DNA of 14,542 nucleotides from Candidatus Aminicenantota bacterium (GTDB lineage: Bacteria; Acidobacteriota; Aminicenantia; JAMOAD01): positions 1 to 14,542 of the forward strand of contig JALXDT010000251.1 of the NCBI GenBank assembly GCA_027070475.1. Direction: 5' to 3'. The notes beneath the pieces are model-generated. The model ran no database searches and was not told the origin of the DNA. It was given only the letters and a program-made list of their open reading frames with translations. The position numbers and the translations under genes were made by a program. Below are positions 1-6,895 of this stretch, in pieces (positions within the stretch are counted from its first letter, which is position 1; each line of letters opens with the position of its first letter).

Positions 1-13
1 CTGTAAACGTACC

Positions 14-35
14 TTTTTTTTTTTTTTTTTAAAAA
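14..35. repeat. T17-A5 homopolymer tract interrupting the kinase frame
   Basis: Seventeen T followed by five A. In the kinase frame the junction reads TAA AAA TCC, so the stop persists whatever the length of the T run; only a change in the A run, such as four or six A, would open it. The tract is 14 bp from the window edge. It is more likely an assembly or contig-end artefact, or a slippage mutation, than a natural gene start. Nothing recognisable is encoded at 1-13. Confidence 0.7.
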
Positions 36-1742
36 TCCATAATAACCAGTTTTGCCCCAGACTTTCAGGGAGGAATTACAATAGGAGCAGCAGCTATTCT
101 TTTAGGTGTTCTGGTTTTAAAACCTCTCTTCACTTTTTTAGAGGAAATTGTAAATAGAGTTTTCTATAGAAAATCCTATTTTGAAAGAGAAAATTTGGTA
201 AGTTTTTCAAAAATAGTAACCTATGAAAGAGATTTAAAAGTTTTGAGCTCAAAGTTTCTCGAGATTCTAACATCAGCCTTTCTTTTAAAGAAAGCTGCCA
301 TATATTTATTTGATGAAAAAACAGGGGATTTTATATTATTAAACGGGATTGGAGATAATGAGAGAAAGTTGCCTGTTAGGATATTTTTTTCAAAGGTTTT
401 TATTGAGGAATTTAAGAAGAGAGATTTTTTCTGGTTTTATTCTTTTGAAGAATCAGAATGGCTTAAAGGTATAGATAAGACAAAGGTGAAACAGATAAGT
501 GGTTATCATATCTTACCTTTACTCTCTCAAGGTAAGATAATAGGTTTTTTAACCATGGACAGAAAAATAGATGGAACATTTTTAACAACAGAGGATTGGT
601 CTTTGCTTCTTGCTATTGCTCCTTCAATTTCTCTTGCAATTGAAAATGCTTCTCTCTATTCAGACCTTCAAACACGAATTGAAGAGATAAAGAGTCTAAA
701 GGATTTTAGTGAAAACATTCTTGAGAATGTGAAGATTGGGATTATGGTTATTAATAAGGATAAAAGGATTAAACATTGGAATCGTTTTCTTGAAGAACTC
801 TTTGGAGTTAAAAAGGAAGAGGCGGTCGGACAGAAAATTTATGATATATTAGGAAATGTTAACACTGATATTATTTTAAATGAAGAGAGGTTTACAAAGG
901 AACCATTTGTAAGAATAAGGGTTAAAACAAGAGAAAAAGTTGTGAAGAACATAGAAGTTAATGTTTTTAATCTTGATGCGGAGGGAAAAGAAAAAATTAT
1001 TTTGATGTCTGATGTTACTGAAAAACTCAGTCTTGAAAGAGAGCTTATAACAAGGGAGAAATTAGCCTCTTTAGGACTTCTGTCCGCTGGAATTGTTCAT
1101 GAAATCAATACTCCTTTAACAGGTATCTTTAGCTATTCCCAACTTCTTCAGTCATCAGCTAAAGATAAAGAAACGAAGGAACTTGCGGAGAGAATTAATG
1201 CTCAAGCGGATAGAATGAAAGAGCTTGTAAGGAGTCTTTTAAATTTTTCGAGAGATAGTCAGGGGAGGAAGGTTGTTTTTAATTTAAGAGAGGCAGTTGA
1301 TCAGGTGATGAATTTAATAGAATATCAGATAAGGAAGAAAAAGATAAATATGAAAATAAATGGGGATGGAATATTTTTATACGGGGAGAAAGTAAAGATT
1401 CAGCAGGCAGTCATAAACCTTATATTAAATGCAATAGATGCTTCTGATATTGGAGGAGAGGTTAGTATAGAGTTGAAGAAAGAACAGGATAATATAGTTA
1501 TTGAAGTTATTGATAGAGGAAAAGGAATAAATAGAGAGGACTTACCATTTATTTTTGATCCTTTTTTTACGACAAAAGGACTGGGAAAAGGAACAGGGCT
1601 TGGTCTCTCAATTACTTATAATATAATAAAGGAGCATGGGGGAGAAATCTTTGTTCATTCAAAATTAAATGTTGGAACGAAGTTTAGAATTGTTTTCCCA
1701 CCCAAGAATGTGGAAACAAGAGAAGAGAGAGATGCAATTTGA
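33..1742 (+). CDS. Sensor histidine kinase (TM tail-GAF-PAS-HisKA-HATPase), 5' truncated
   Basis: Membrane-linked sensor kinase that should autophosphorylate a histidine and pass phosphate to a response regulator not present here. The first usable start is TTG at 195, without a clear ribosome binding site. The same frame stays open and protein-like back to 33, encoding a hydrophobic helix and a VNRVFYRKSYFEREN-type juxtamembrane stretch typical of the end of a kinase membrane domain, so the true start lies upstream. Numbered from 195: GAF-like domain about 15-155, PAS about 165-275, H-box HEINTPL with phospho-acceptor H302, N-box about N408-N412, G1 box DRGKG at 440-444, FDPFF, then GTGLGL at 466-471. 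All ATP-binding motifs are intact. The PAS-HisKA arrangement resembles NtrB/AtoS-type kinases that partner sigma-54 activators (inference). The frame is blocked at 30-32 by a TAA inside a T17-A5 tract, probably a sequence-edge error or real truncation. The end overlaps trmD. Confidence 0.88.
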   Translation, partial: KSIITSFAPDFQGGITIGAAAILLGVLVLKPLFTFLEEIVNRVFYRKSYFERENLVSFSKIVTYERDLKVLSSKFLEILTSAFLLKKAAIYLFDEKTGDFILLNGIGDNERKLPVRIFFSKVFIEEFKKRDFFWFYSFEESEWLKGIDKTKVKQISGYHILPLLSQGKIIGFLTMDRKIDGTFLTTEDWSLLLAIAPSISLAIENASLYSDLQTRIEEIKSLKDFSENILENVKIGIMVINKDKRIKHWNRFLEELFGVKKEEAVGQKIYDILGNVNTDIILNEERFTKEPFVRIRVKTREKVVKNIEVNVFNLDAEGKEKIILMSDVTEKLSLERELITREKLASLGLLSAGIVHEINTPLTGIFSYSQLLQSSAKDKETKELAERINAQADRMKELVRSLLNFSRDSQGRKVVFNLREAVDQVMNLIEYQIRKKKINMKINGDGIFLYGEKVKIQQAVINLILNAIDASDIGGEVSIELKKEQDNIVIEVIDRGKGINREDLPFIFDPFFTTKGLGKGTGLGLSITYNIIKEHGGEIFVHSKLNVGTKFRIVFPPKNVETREERDAI

Positions 1743-2397
1743 TATTATCACAATATTTCCTGATTTTTTCACAACTCCCTTAAAATATGGAGTAATTTCA
1801 AAGGCGATAGAAAAGGGGATAATAAAAGTTAATATTCATAATCTCAGAGATTATTCTACGGATAAACATAAAAAAGTTGATGATAGACCTTTTGGTGGTG
1901 GGGCAGGTATGGTTTTTATGATAGAACCTGTTTACAATGCTTTAAAGGCTTTAAAAGACAAACACTCACATACAATCCTGCTTTCTCCTTCCGGTGAACT
2001 TTTCAAACAAAAAAAGGCAAAAGAATTATCCTTAAAGAAGAAAATCATTATAATTTGTCCGAGATATGAGGGAATTGATGAGAGAGTAAAAGCATTTGTT
2101 GATGATGAGATATCAATAGGTGATTATATATTAACTGGTGGTGAAACAGCTGCTCTTGTATTAATAGAGGCTATTTCAAGGTATGTAAAAGGAGTTGTTG
2201 GCAAAGAGGAAAGTATTAAAAATGAATCCTTTGAGAACGGAGTATTTGATTATCCCCAGTATACACAGCCGAGAGAGTTCTTGGGTATGAAGGTTCCAGA
2301 TGTTCTTTTATCAGGTAATCATAAGTTAATAGAGGAGTGGAGAAAGAAGAAGGCCTATGAGCTTACGATAAAGAGAAGAAAGGATCTCATTAAATAA
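1732..2397 (+). CDS. trmD: tRNA (guanine-N1)-methyltransferase TrmD
   Basis: SPOUT-class methyltransferase that uses S-adenosylmethionine to make m1G37 next to the anticodon of tRNAs reading CNN/CGG-type codons, preventing +1 frameshifting. It has 221 residues from ATG 1732 (MQFDIITIFPDFF), slightly short for the family because the C-terminal tail is trimmed. Visible signatures: DDRPFGGGAGM with GGGAGM at 55-60, CPRYEGIDERV, IGDYILTGGE near 130 (trefoil-knot AdoMet loop), YPQYTQP and VLLSGNH. The arginine equivalent to H. influenzae R154 is present (R150), but the residue equivalent to catalytic D169 is glutamate (E165 in NESF). The start lies 11 nt inside the kinase gene, so translation is probably coupled; a purine-rich GAGAAGAGAGAG precedes it. 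The usual rpsP, rimM and rplS neighbours are absent, so the gene has left the ribosomal-protein operon or that operon is rearranged. An in-frame extension to 1669 is unlikely because family members start at this MxFDIITIFP motif. Confidence 0.95.
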   Translation: MQFDIITIFPDFFTTPLKYGVISKAIEKGIIKVNIHNLRDYSTDKHKKVDDRPFGGGAGMVFMIEPVYNALKALKDKHSHTILLSPSGELFKQKKAKELSLKKKIIIICPRYEGIDERVKAFVDDEISIGDYILTGGETAALVLIEAISRYVKGVVGKEESIKNESFENGVFDYPQYTQPREFLGMKVPDVLLSGNHKLIEEWRKKKAYELTIKRRKDLIK

Positions 2398-2399
2398 TC

Positions 2400-2427
2400 T
2401 TGACAATTTTATTGATTTTCCTATCTT
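2400..2427 (+). promoter_or_regulatory. Possible sigma-70 promoter before the PEBP gene
   Basis: A perfect TTGACA (2400-2405) is followed 16 bp later by TATCTT (2422-2427), a 4/6 match to TATAAT. It sits in the 48-bp gap after trmD. The predicted start near 2434 would fall at the beginning of the ribosome binding site, leaving an unusually short leader, so this is only a candidate. Confidence 0.28.
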
Positions 2428-2445
2428 ATTAAAAAGGAGGTTAGA

Positions 2446-2979
2446 ATGGAAAGAATTCTGATTTTATTTCTTTTTATTAGTTTTATCGTAGATGGATTTG
2501 CATTTTCTTCAGATTCAAAATTCAAATTAACAAGCTCTGATCTTGAAAATGGAAAATTTATTGATATTAAATTCACATGTCAGGGAGAAAATATATCACC
2601 AATGTTAAAGTGGGAGGGGTTTAGTGAAAAAACAGAAAGCTTTGTTTTGATAGTTGATGATCCTGATGCACCCTTTGGAACTTTTGTTCACTGGGTCTTA
2701 TATAATATCCCCAAAGATATCGATAAACTTAAACGAGGAGTAGGGAGAGATAAAACTTTGAAAAATGGGATAACACAGGGAATAAATGATTTCGGAAGGA
2801 TTGGATATGATGGCCCATGTCCTCCGCCAGGAAAGCCACACAGATATTTTTTTAAACTTTATGCTCTTGATTCAACTCTTAATCTTGAACCATCTTTAAG
2901 AAAAAAAGAAGTTATTGAAAAAATTAAAGACCATATAATAGGAAAAGCAGAGTTGATGGTTTATTATCAGAGAAGATAG
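2446..2979 (+). CDS. Secreted PEBP/RKIP-like (YbhB/YbcL family) protein
   Basis: Phosphatidylethanolamine-binding-protein fold of the bacterial YbhB/YbcL group. The anion pocket is visible: DDPDAP (D71-P76), the HW pair at H82, GYDGPCPPPG around G123-P127 and HRYFFKLYALD. The 177-residue length equals a normal 155-residue YbhB plus an N-terminal signal peptide (MERILILFLFISFIVDGFAF, charged then hydrophobic), so it is predicted to be exported to the periplasm or outside. The biochemical role of this family in bacteria is not firmly known; ligand binding or protease/kinase modulation has been proposed for relatives. The start is set by a very strong AAGGAGG six bases upstream of ATG. Its stop codon directly abuts the GTG start of the adenosyltransferase gene, so the two are probably co-transcribed without obvious functional relation. 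Confidence 0.93.
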   Translation: MERILILFLFISFIVDGFAFSSDSKFKLTSSDLENGKFIDIKFTCQGENISPMLKWEGFSEKTESFVLIVDDPDAPFGTFVHWVLYNIPKDIDKLKRGVGRDKTLKNGITQGINDFGRIGYDGPCPPPGKPHRYFFKLYALDSTLNLEPSLRKKEVIEKIKDHIIGKAELMVYYQRR

Positions 2980-3504
2980 GTGAGAAAAGGATACATTCAA
3001 ATTTATACAGGAGAGGGGAAAGGTAAAACAACCGCTGCTGTAGGCTTAGCCGTAAGAGCTCTTGCTGCTGATCTGACTATCTTCTTCTGTCAGTTTTTAA
3101 AGGGAAAAGAAAGTGGTGAACTTGCTTTTTTGAAGGGAATAAGTGATAAAATAGATATTCATCTCTGCGGATTAAATAAGTTTTGCACAAATAGAGAAAA
3201 TCCTGCTAAAGACCAGATAGGGGCAGCAAGAAGAGGTTTAGAGCTCAGCAAAAAAGCGATATTTTCAGGAAACTATGATATTGTTATACTTGATGAGATA
3301 AATGTTGCTCTTTATTTCAATTTACTTAAAATTGATGATGTAAAGGACCTTTTAATTAACAAACCTCTCGGTGTTGAGCTTGTTCTAACCGGAAGAAATG
3401 CTCCAAAGGAACTTTATCCTTTTGCAGATCTTATCTCTGATATCAAGGAAATAAAACACTATTTTCAAAAAGGAGTTAGAGCAAGAAAGGGAATAGAGTA
3501 TTAA
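2980..3504 (+). CDS. cobO: Cob(I)yrinic acid a,c-diamide adenosyltransferase (CobA/CobO/BtuR)
   Basis: ATP:corrinoid adenosyltransferase that attaches the 5'-deoxyadenosyl group of ATP to reduced corrinoid, making adenosylcobalamin or its precursors in biosynthesis or salvage. The family-specific P-loop GEGKGKTT is at 11-18 near the N-terminus, the Walker-B-like VILDEIN has D105-E106, and the family ending ELVLTGRNAPKEL...ADLISDIKEIKHYFQKGVRARKGIEY is complete. At 174 residues it is a compact but full-length member, lacking the N-terminal extension of the enterobacterial protein. The start is GTG, placed immediately after the TAG of the upstream gene with only a weak ribosome binding site, which implies translational coupling. 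No other cobalamin gene is nearby, so salvage is as likely as de novo synthesis. It converges on flgE with 6 bp between stop codons. Confidence 0.95.
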   Translation: MRKGYIQIYTGEGKGKTTAAVGLAVRALAADLTIFFCQFLKGKESGELAFLKGISDKIDIHLCGLNKFCTNRENPAKDQIGAARRGLELSKKAIFSGNYDIVILDEINVALYFNLLKIDDVKDLLINKPLGVELVLTGRNAPKELYPFADLISDIKEIKHYFQKGVRARKGIEY

Positions 3505-3510
3505 ACTCCA

Positions 3511-4782
3511 TTACCTTTTCAAAGCAAGAGCTTCCTGAATCATTTCATCTGAAGTTCTTATTGTTCTTGAGTTTGCCTGATAACCTCTTTCAAAAACAAG
3601 CATATTAACAAATTCTGTTGCCATATCAACATTGGATGATTCAAGGGCTCCTCCATTGATTGAGCCTCTTCCTGCTGTTTGCGGTGCTCCCAGAGAGGGC
3701 ACTCCTGAAGCCTCTGTCTCTGCATAAAGATTAAGTCCCATTCTGAGTAAACCTTTTGGATTGTTGAATGTTGCAAGGGCAAGTTGTGCTAATTCCTCAA
3801 CCTGTCCATTTGAGAAGACTCCCTGAATCATGCCTTCTCTGTTAATAATTATTGAGGTTAAATTTCCGGGAGGGTAACCATTCTGGTTTGTAGATGAGAC
3901 CCCAGAGGGCAAAGGATAGCCGGTTATACTCGCTACTCCATCATCATCCCAGAGATCCCAGTTTATTGTCATTGGGTCCGCACCATTTGTGAAAGCAGGT
4001 GTTGTAATAGTTATATCTGTGGCGGGTGTGTTTAAAGTTCCATCAGGGTTAAAGGTTAATGTTCCTGTGGCTAAACTATAGGGTGTTCCGGCTGTCCCTC
4101 CTACAACATCTTCTCCTGGTACAGTCACTTCATAATCCCACGAATCGGGTAGGCCAGCATTATGTGTGTATGTAATAGTAAGAGTATGCTGGGCACCTTT
4201 TGAGTCATATATTACAACAGAAGCTGTAGCTGTTGTGCCGGGGTCAACTCTATTATCAAGGTTCATAAAAACCTGAAACATTGTTGTTTCATTGGGAGAA
4301 CTCACAGTATTTGCGGGAAGAAAGATTCTGTTTAATTCTCCGGAAGCAACGATTGCTCCTGTTGTGGGATCTTTATCTGTGTAGCCCATTACATAGTTTC
4401 CGTTAGAATCTATTAAATAGCCTGCATCATCAAAGGAAAACGCTCCATTTCTGGTATAGTATCTTGAATTACCATCATTACTGACAATAAAGAATCCATT
4501 TCCTTCTATCGCAACATTTGTTCCTTCCTGAGTTACTTGGATACTTCCCTGGGAGAAAATTCCTGAAACTTCTGCGGGAAAGATTCCCAATCCGATTTGC
4601 ATTGGATTACCTGCTCCGTTTGCGGCTATTCCTCCGAATGTTCTTGTGACAATATCGTAAAAGTTTATAGCAGAAGCTTTGAATCCGGGAGTATTTATAT
4701 TTGCAAGGTTATTACCAACAACATTTAAAGCTGAAGCATAGGCGCTTAAGCCAGAAAGACCTGAATAAAAGGATGTTAACAT
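3511..4782 (-). CDS. flgE: Flagellar hook protein FlgE
   Basis: Major structural subunit of the flagellar hook, exported by the flagellar type III apparatus and polymerised under the FlgD cap. The 423-residue protein starts MLTSFYSGLSGLSAYASALNVV, contains the rod/hook signature NNLANINTPGFKAS at about 24-37, and ends with the conserved ESSNVDMATEFVNMLVFERGYQANSRTI...TSDEMIQEAL helix that forms the coiled-coil core. The middle is a Thr/Asn/Gly-rich variable region (D1/D2 domains) beginning with GNGFFIVSNDG near residue 100. The length is typical of short FlgE proteins. The ATG has an excellent site (AAGGAGGTAGAAAG) that physically overlaps the flgD stop codon, so the pair is one operon with coupled translation. 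No terminator is visible before the convergent cobO stop. Confidence 0.97.
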   Translation of the reverse strand: MLTSFYSGLSGLSAYASALNVVGNNLANINTPGFKASAINFYDIVTRTFGGIAANGAGNPMQIGLGIFPAEVSGIFSQGSIQVTQEGTNVAIEGNGFFIVSNDGNSRYYTRNGAFSFDDAGYLIDSNGNYVMGYTDKDPTTGAIVASGELNRIFLPANTVSSPNETTMFQVFMNLDNRVDPGTTATASVVIYDSKGAQHTLTITYTHNAGLPDSWDYEVTVPGEDVVGGTAGTPYSLATGTLTFNPDGTLNTPATDITITTPAFTNGADPMTINWDLWDDDGVASITGYPLPSGVSSTNQNGYPPGNLTSIIINREGMIQGVFSNGQVEELAQLALATFNNPKGLLRMGLNLYAETEASGVPSLGAPQTAGRGSINGGALESSNVDMATEFVNMLVFERGYQANSRTIRTSDEMIQEALALKR

Positions 4783-4794
4783 CTTTCTACCTCC

Positions 4795-5466
4795 TTAAAT
4801 TAAAATTTCTATTATGTCAGACAAATCTATTTGAGAATCTCCTGATTTTAAAATTACATCTCCATTCTCAAATTTTATTCCATCAACCAATCTTATTGAA
4901 TATGTCTTAACATCAACCTCATCCGAACCTCTATAAGCCTTTATCTGATATCTATATGTTCCTTTGTCTAATTGATTACCCTGTAAATCCTTACCATCGT
5001 AAATATAATCATGGGAGCCTGCTGTCATAGATCCAAGTGAGCGTACATCAACCACATTTCCAGAGGAATCATAAACAATTAAAGAAACATCTGTTGCATC
5101 TTTATCAAGCTCAAATCTTATCTTAGAATCCTCTCCTTCACCTCTTATTGTGAATTCATTTCCTTCTGTAACAACATATTTGTTAAGTAAATTTACTGCC
5201 TGAGTACTCGCTGCTGCTCCCTGAGTAATTGCGAGATTTTCAATAGTATGCTTCATACTCTTTAATTCTTCCAATTGTGTGAATTGTGTAACCTGAGATA
5301 TAAATTCATTATCATCAATAGGATTTAATGGGTCCTGATTCTGCATTTTTGCAATAAGGAGTTCAAAAAAATCATCTGCTCCTATACTTGAAAAAGGATC
5401 TCCACCGGTTTGAGTTGAACTATTTTTTGTCGCATAAATATCATTCATACTAATCTGATCTATCAT
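4795..5466 (-). CDS. flgD: Flagellar hook capping/scaffold protein FlgD
   Basis: Scaffold that caps the growing hook and allows FlgE subunits to assemble; removed when the hook is complete. The diagnostic N-terminal motif is present: DDFFELLIAKMQNQDPLNPIDDNEFISQVTQFTQLEELKSM. The C-terminal half carries the beta-sandwich with VYDSSGNVV, the SAGS/TAGSHDYIYDGKDLQGNQLDKGTYRYQI-type FlgD Ig-like signature and an additional acidic tail of about 25 residues. The start is ATG at 5466 (223 residues) because GGAGG lies 7 nt upstream; a TTG two codons earlier sits too close to that site. It is first gene of a two-gene unit with flgE and is divergent from moeA. FliK, which often precedes flgD, is not here, so the hook genes have been split from the main flagellar cluster. 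Confidence 0.96.
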   Translation of the reverse strand: MIDQISMNDIYATKNSSTQTGGDPFSSIGADDFFELLIAKMQNQDPLNPIDDNEFISQVTQFTQLEELKSMKHTIENLAITQGAAASTQAVNLLNKYVVTEGNEFTIRGEGEDSKIRFELDKDATDVSLIVYDSSGNVVDVRSLGSMTAGSHDYIYDGKDLQGNQLDKGTYRYQIKAYRGSDEVDVKTYSIRLVDGIKFENGDVILKSGDSQIDLSDIIEILI

Positions 5467-5567
5467 CTTCAACCTCCGTAATTTCCTTTATCAATTTTTA
5501 TGCCATTTAATATCTAAACCAAAAAAGCTTTTAAAAACATTTAAGATATTGAATAAAAAAGAAAAGC

Positions 5568-5583
5568 AGGAATTTTTGTGCCT
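5568..5583 (-). promoter_or_regulatory. Candidate sigma-54-like promoter for flgD-flgE
   Basis: On the minus strand the sequence reads AGGCAC-AAAAA-TTCCT. This matches the sigma-54 consensus TGGCAC-N5-TTGCW at the -24 GG, with the correct 5-bp spacing, but the -12 element is CC instead of GC. It lies about 100 nt upstream of flgD, and mid-stage hook genes are sigma-54 dependent in many bacteria. The -12 mismatch is serious, so confidence is low. Confidence 0.33.
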
Positions 5584-5600
5584 GGAAGTTTTTACGCTTT

Positions 5601-5619
5601 TACGGAAAAAAATTCCGTA
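5601..5619. promoter_or_regulatory. Inverted repeat TACGGAA-N5-TTCCGTA, possible operator
   Basis: A perfect 7-bp inverted repeat with a five-A centre lies in the 205-bp divergent region between flgD and moeA. A partial direct copy (TTTTACGC then TTTTACGG) precedes it at about 5590-5606. Position and symmetry suit binding by a dimeric regulator serving one or both directions. It is not followed by a T tract suited to termination and lies at promoter distance, so an operator is the better reading, though unproven. The rest of the gap is AT-rich. Confidence 0.4.
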
Positions 5620-5671
5620 TCATTCTTGATTTATTACTTCACTTTTAATTTGATTTATAGGATAATAGCAG

Positions 5672-6895
5672 ATGAAAGAATTTTTAAAAACAGTTTCATA
5701 TAAAGAGTTTGAGGATCTTTTGGGAAGATTAGAATTAAAAAGAAACTCTATAATAGTCAGATCAGAAGTTGCTGACAATAATATTGCCTCTGAAAATATT
5801 CTTTCCACTGAGGAAATTCCCGGTTTTTACCGCTCTACTGTTGATGGCTATGCCGTAAGATTTGAAGATACTCAGGGAGCAAGCCCTTCTGTGCCATCAA
5901 TGTTAAAATTAGCAGGTGAAGTTAAGATGGGAGAAATATCTGACATATATGTCAAAAACGGAGAGGCGGTGAAAATTTCAACAGGCGGAGCTTTACCGGA
6001 GGGAGCTAATTCGGTTGTAATGCAGGAGGATACCGAGGAGATGGGGGAATGGGTTGAAATCTATAAATCCGTAGGTATGAATGAAAATACAGTTAAAAAG
6101 GATGAAGATTATAAAAGGGGAGAGATTATTGTAAGAAAGGGGGAGATAATAGCTCCAAATAAAATTCAGGCTCTGATTTCCTCCGGGATATACGAAATTC
6201 CTGTTTATGATAAATTAAAAGTGGCTATTATATCAACAGGTGATGAGATAATTGATTATAAAAGTGTAAAGAGGGAGAGAGGTAAAATCAGAGATACAAA
6301 TTCATTCCTTCTTTCAAAATATCTTGAAAAATTGGGAGAGGATATTACCTTTTTAGGAATAGCAAAGGATGATAGGGAAAGTTTAAAAAATATTATTAAA
6401 TCAAACATAAACTCTTTTGATCTTTTCTTAATTTCCGGTGGAAGCTCAATGGGAACACGCGATATTACAGTAAATGTTCTTTCCGAATTTTCAGAAATTA
6501 TCTTTCATGGGATCAGAGTTTATCCTGGAAAACCTCTTATTTTCGGAAAGAGTAAGGAGAAAGTATTTGTAGGCCTTCCGGGGCATCCTGTTTCATCTTT
6601 TGTATCAATTTTTACGATTGTCTATCCCCTTGTTTTAGCATGGGAAGGTGCTGATAATTTTAAAATATCACCATCAGGCTATGTCAAGATAGATAAAAAT
6701 ATAAACAAAAAGGTGGGAAGGGAGAGTTTTGTTCTTGTGAAAAAGTATGAAAAGAACGGAGAATTTTTAGCAAAACCTCTTTTCGGAGAATCAGGACTTG
6801 TTTCCCTTATCGCAGAAGCGACGGGTTTTGTCAGAATTGAAGAGAGCAGGGAGGGGGCATATCAGGGAGAAAGCCTTGAATACTATGAATTTTAA
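5672..6895 (+). CDS. moeA: Molybdopterin molybdenumtransferase MoeA
   Basis: Inserts molybdate (or tungstate, for some homologues) into adenylylated molybdopterin, the last common step of Mo/W cofactor synthesis in the cytoplasm. The 407 residues match a full MoeA. Motifs in order: RSTVDGYAVR (D58; the family usually has SAMDGYA), GGALPEGANSVVMQEDTE, STGDEI and RDTNSF in the MPT-binding domain, SGGSSMGTRD at 255-264, HGI.VYPGKPLIFG near 285, and GLPGHPVSS near 301, then the C-terminal beta-barrel domain IV. ATG 5672 is the first start after an in-frame TAG at 5666-5668; the ribosome binding site is weak. The gene overlaps a second moeA homologue by up to 11 nt. Both copies keep the main motifs; they may divide adenylyl-MPT hydrolysis and metal insertion, or Mo and W, between them (inference). 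Confidence 0.95.
   Translation: MKEFLKTVSYKEFEDLLGRLELKRNSIIVRSEVADNNIASENILSTEEIPGFYRSTVDGYAVRFEDTQGASPSVPSMLKLAGEVKMGEISDIYVKNGEAVKISTGGALPEGANSVVMQEDTEEMGEWVEIYKSVGMNENTVKKDEDYKRGEIIVRKGEIIAPNKIQALISSGIYEIPVYDKLKVAIISTGDEIIDYKSVKRERGKIRDTNSFLLSKYLEKLGEDITFLGIAKDDRESLKNIIKSNINSFDLFLISGGSSMGTRDITVNVLSEFSEIIFHGIRVYPGKPLIFGKSKEKVFVGLPGHPVSSFVSIFTIVYPLVLAWEGADNFKISPSGYVKIDKNINKKVGRESFVLVKKYEKNGEFLAKPLFGESGLVSLIAEATGFVRIEESREGAYQGESLEYYEF

Noticed and set aside
1669..1731. N-terminal extension of TrmD
   Set aside because: It reads the kinase C-terminus in another frame, and the TrmD family begins at the MxFDIITIFP motif at 1732.
5467..5472. TTG start for FlgD two codons upstream of the ATG
   Set aside because: The GGAGG site would be only about 2 nt away; ATG 5466 has normal spacing.
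5521..5535. AAAAGCTTTT palindrome upstream of flgD
   Set aside because: A/T-rich self-complementary words this short are expected by chance here, and there is no stable GC stem.
6798..6884. Upstream extension of the MoeA-PBP fusion
   Set aside because: This stretch is the conserved end of the first moeA in another frame and has no family similarity.
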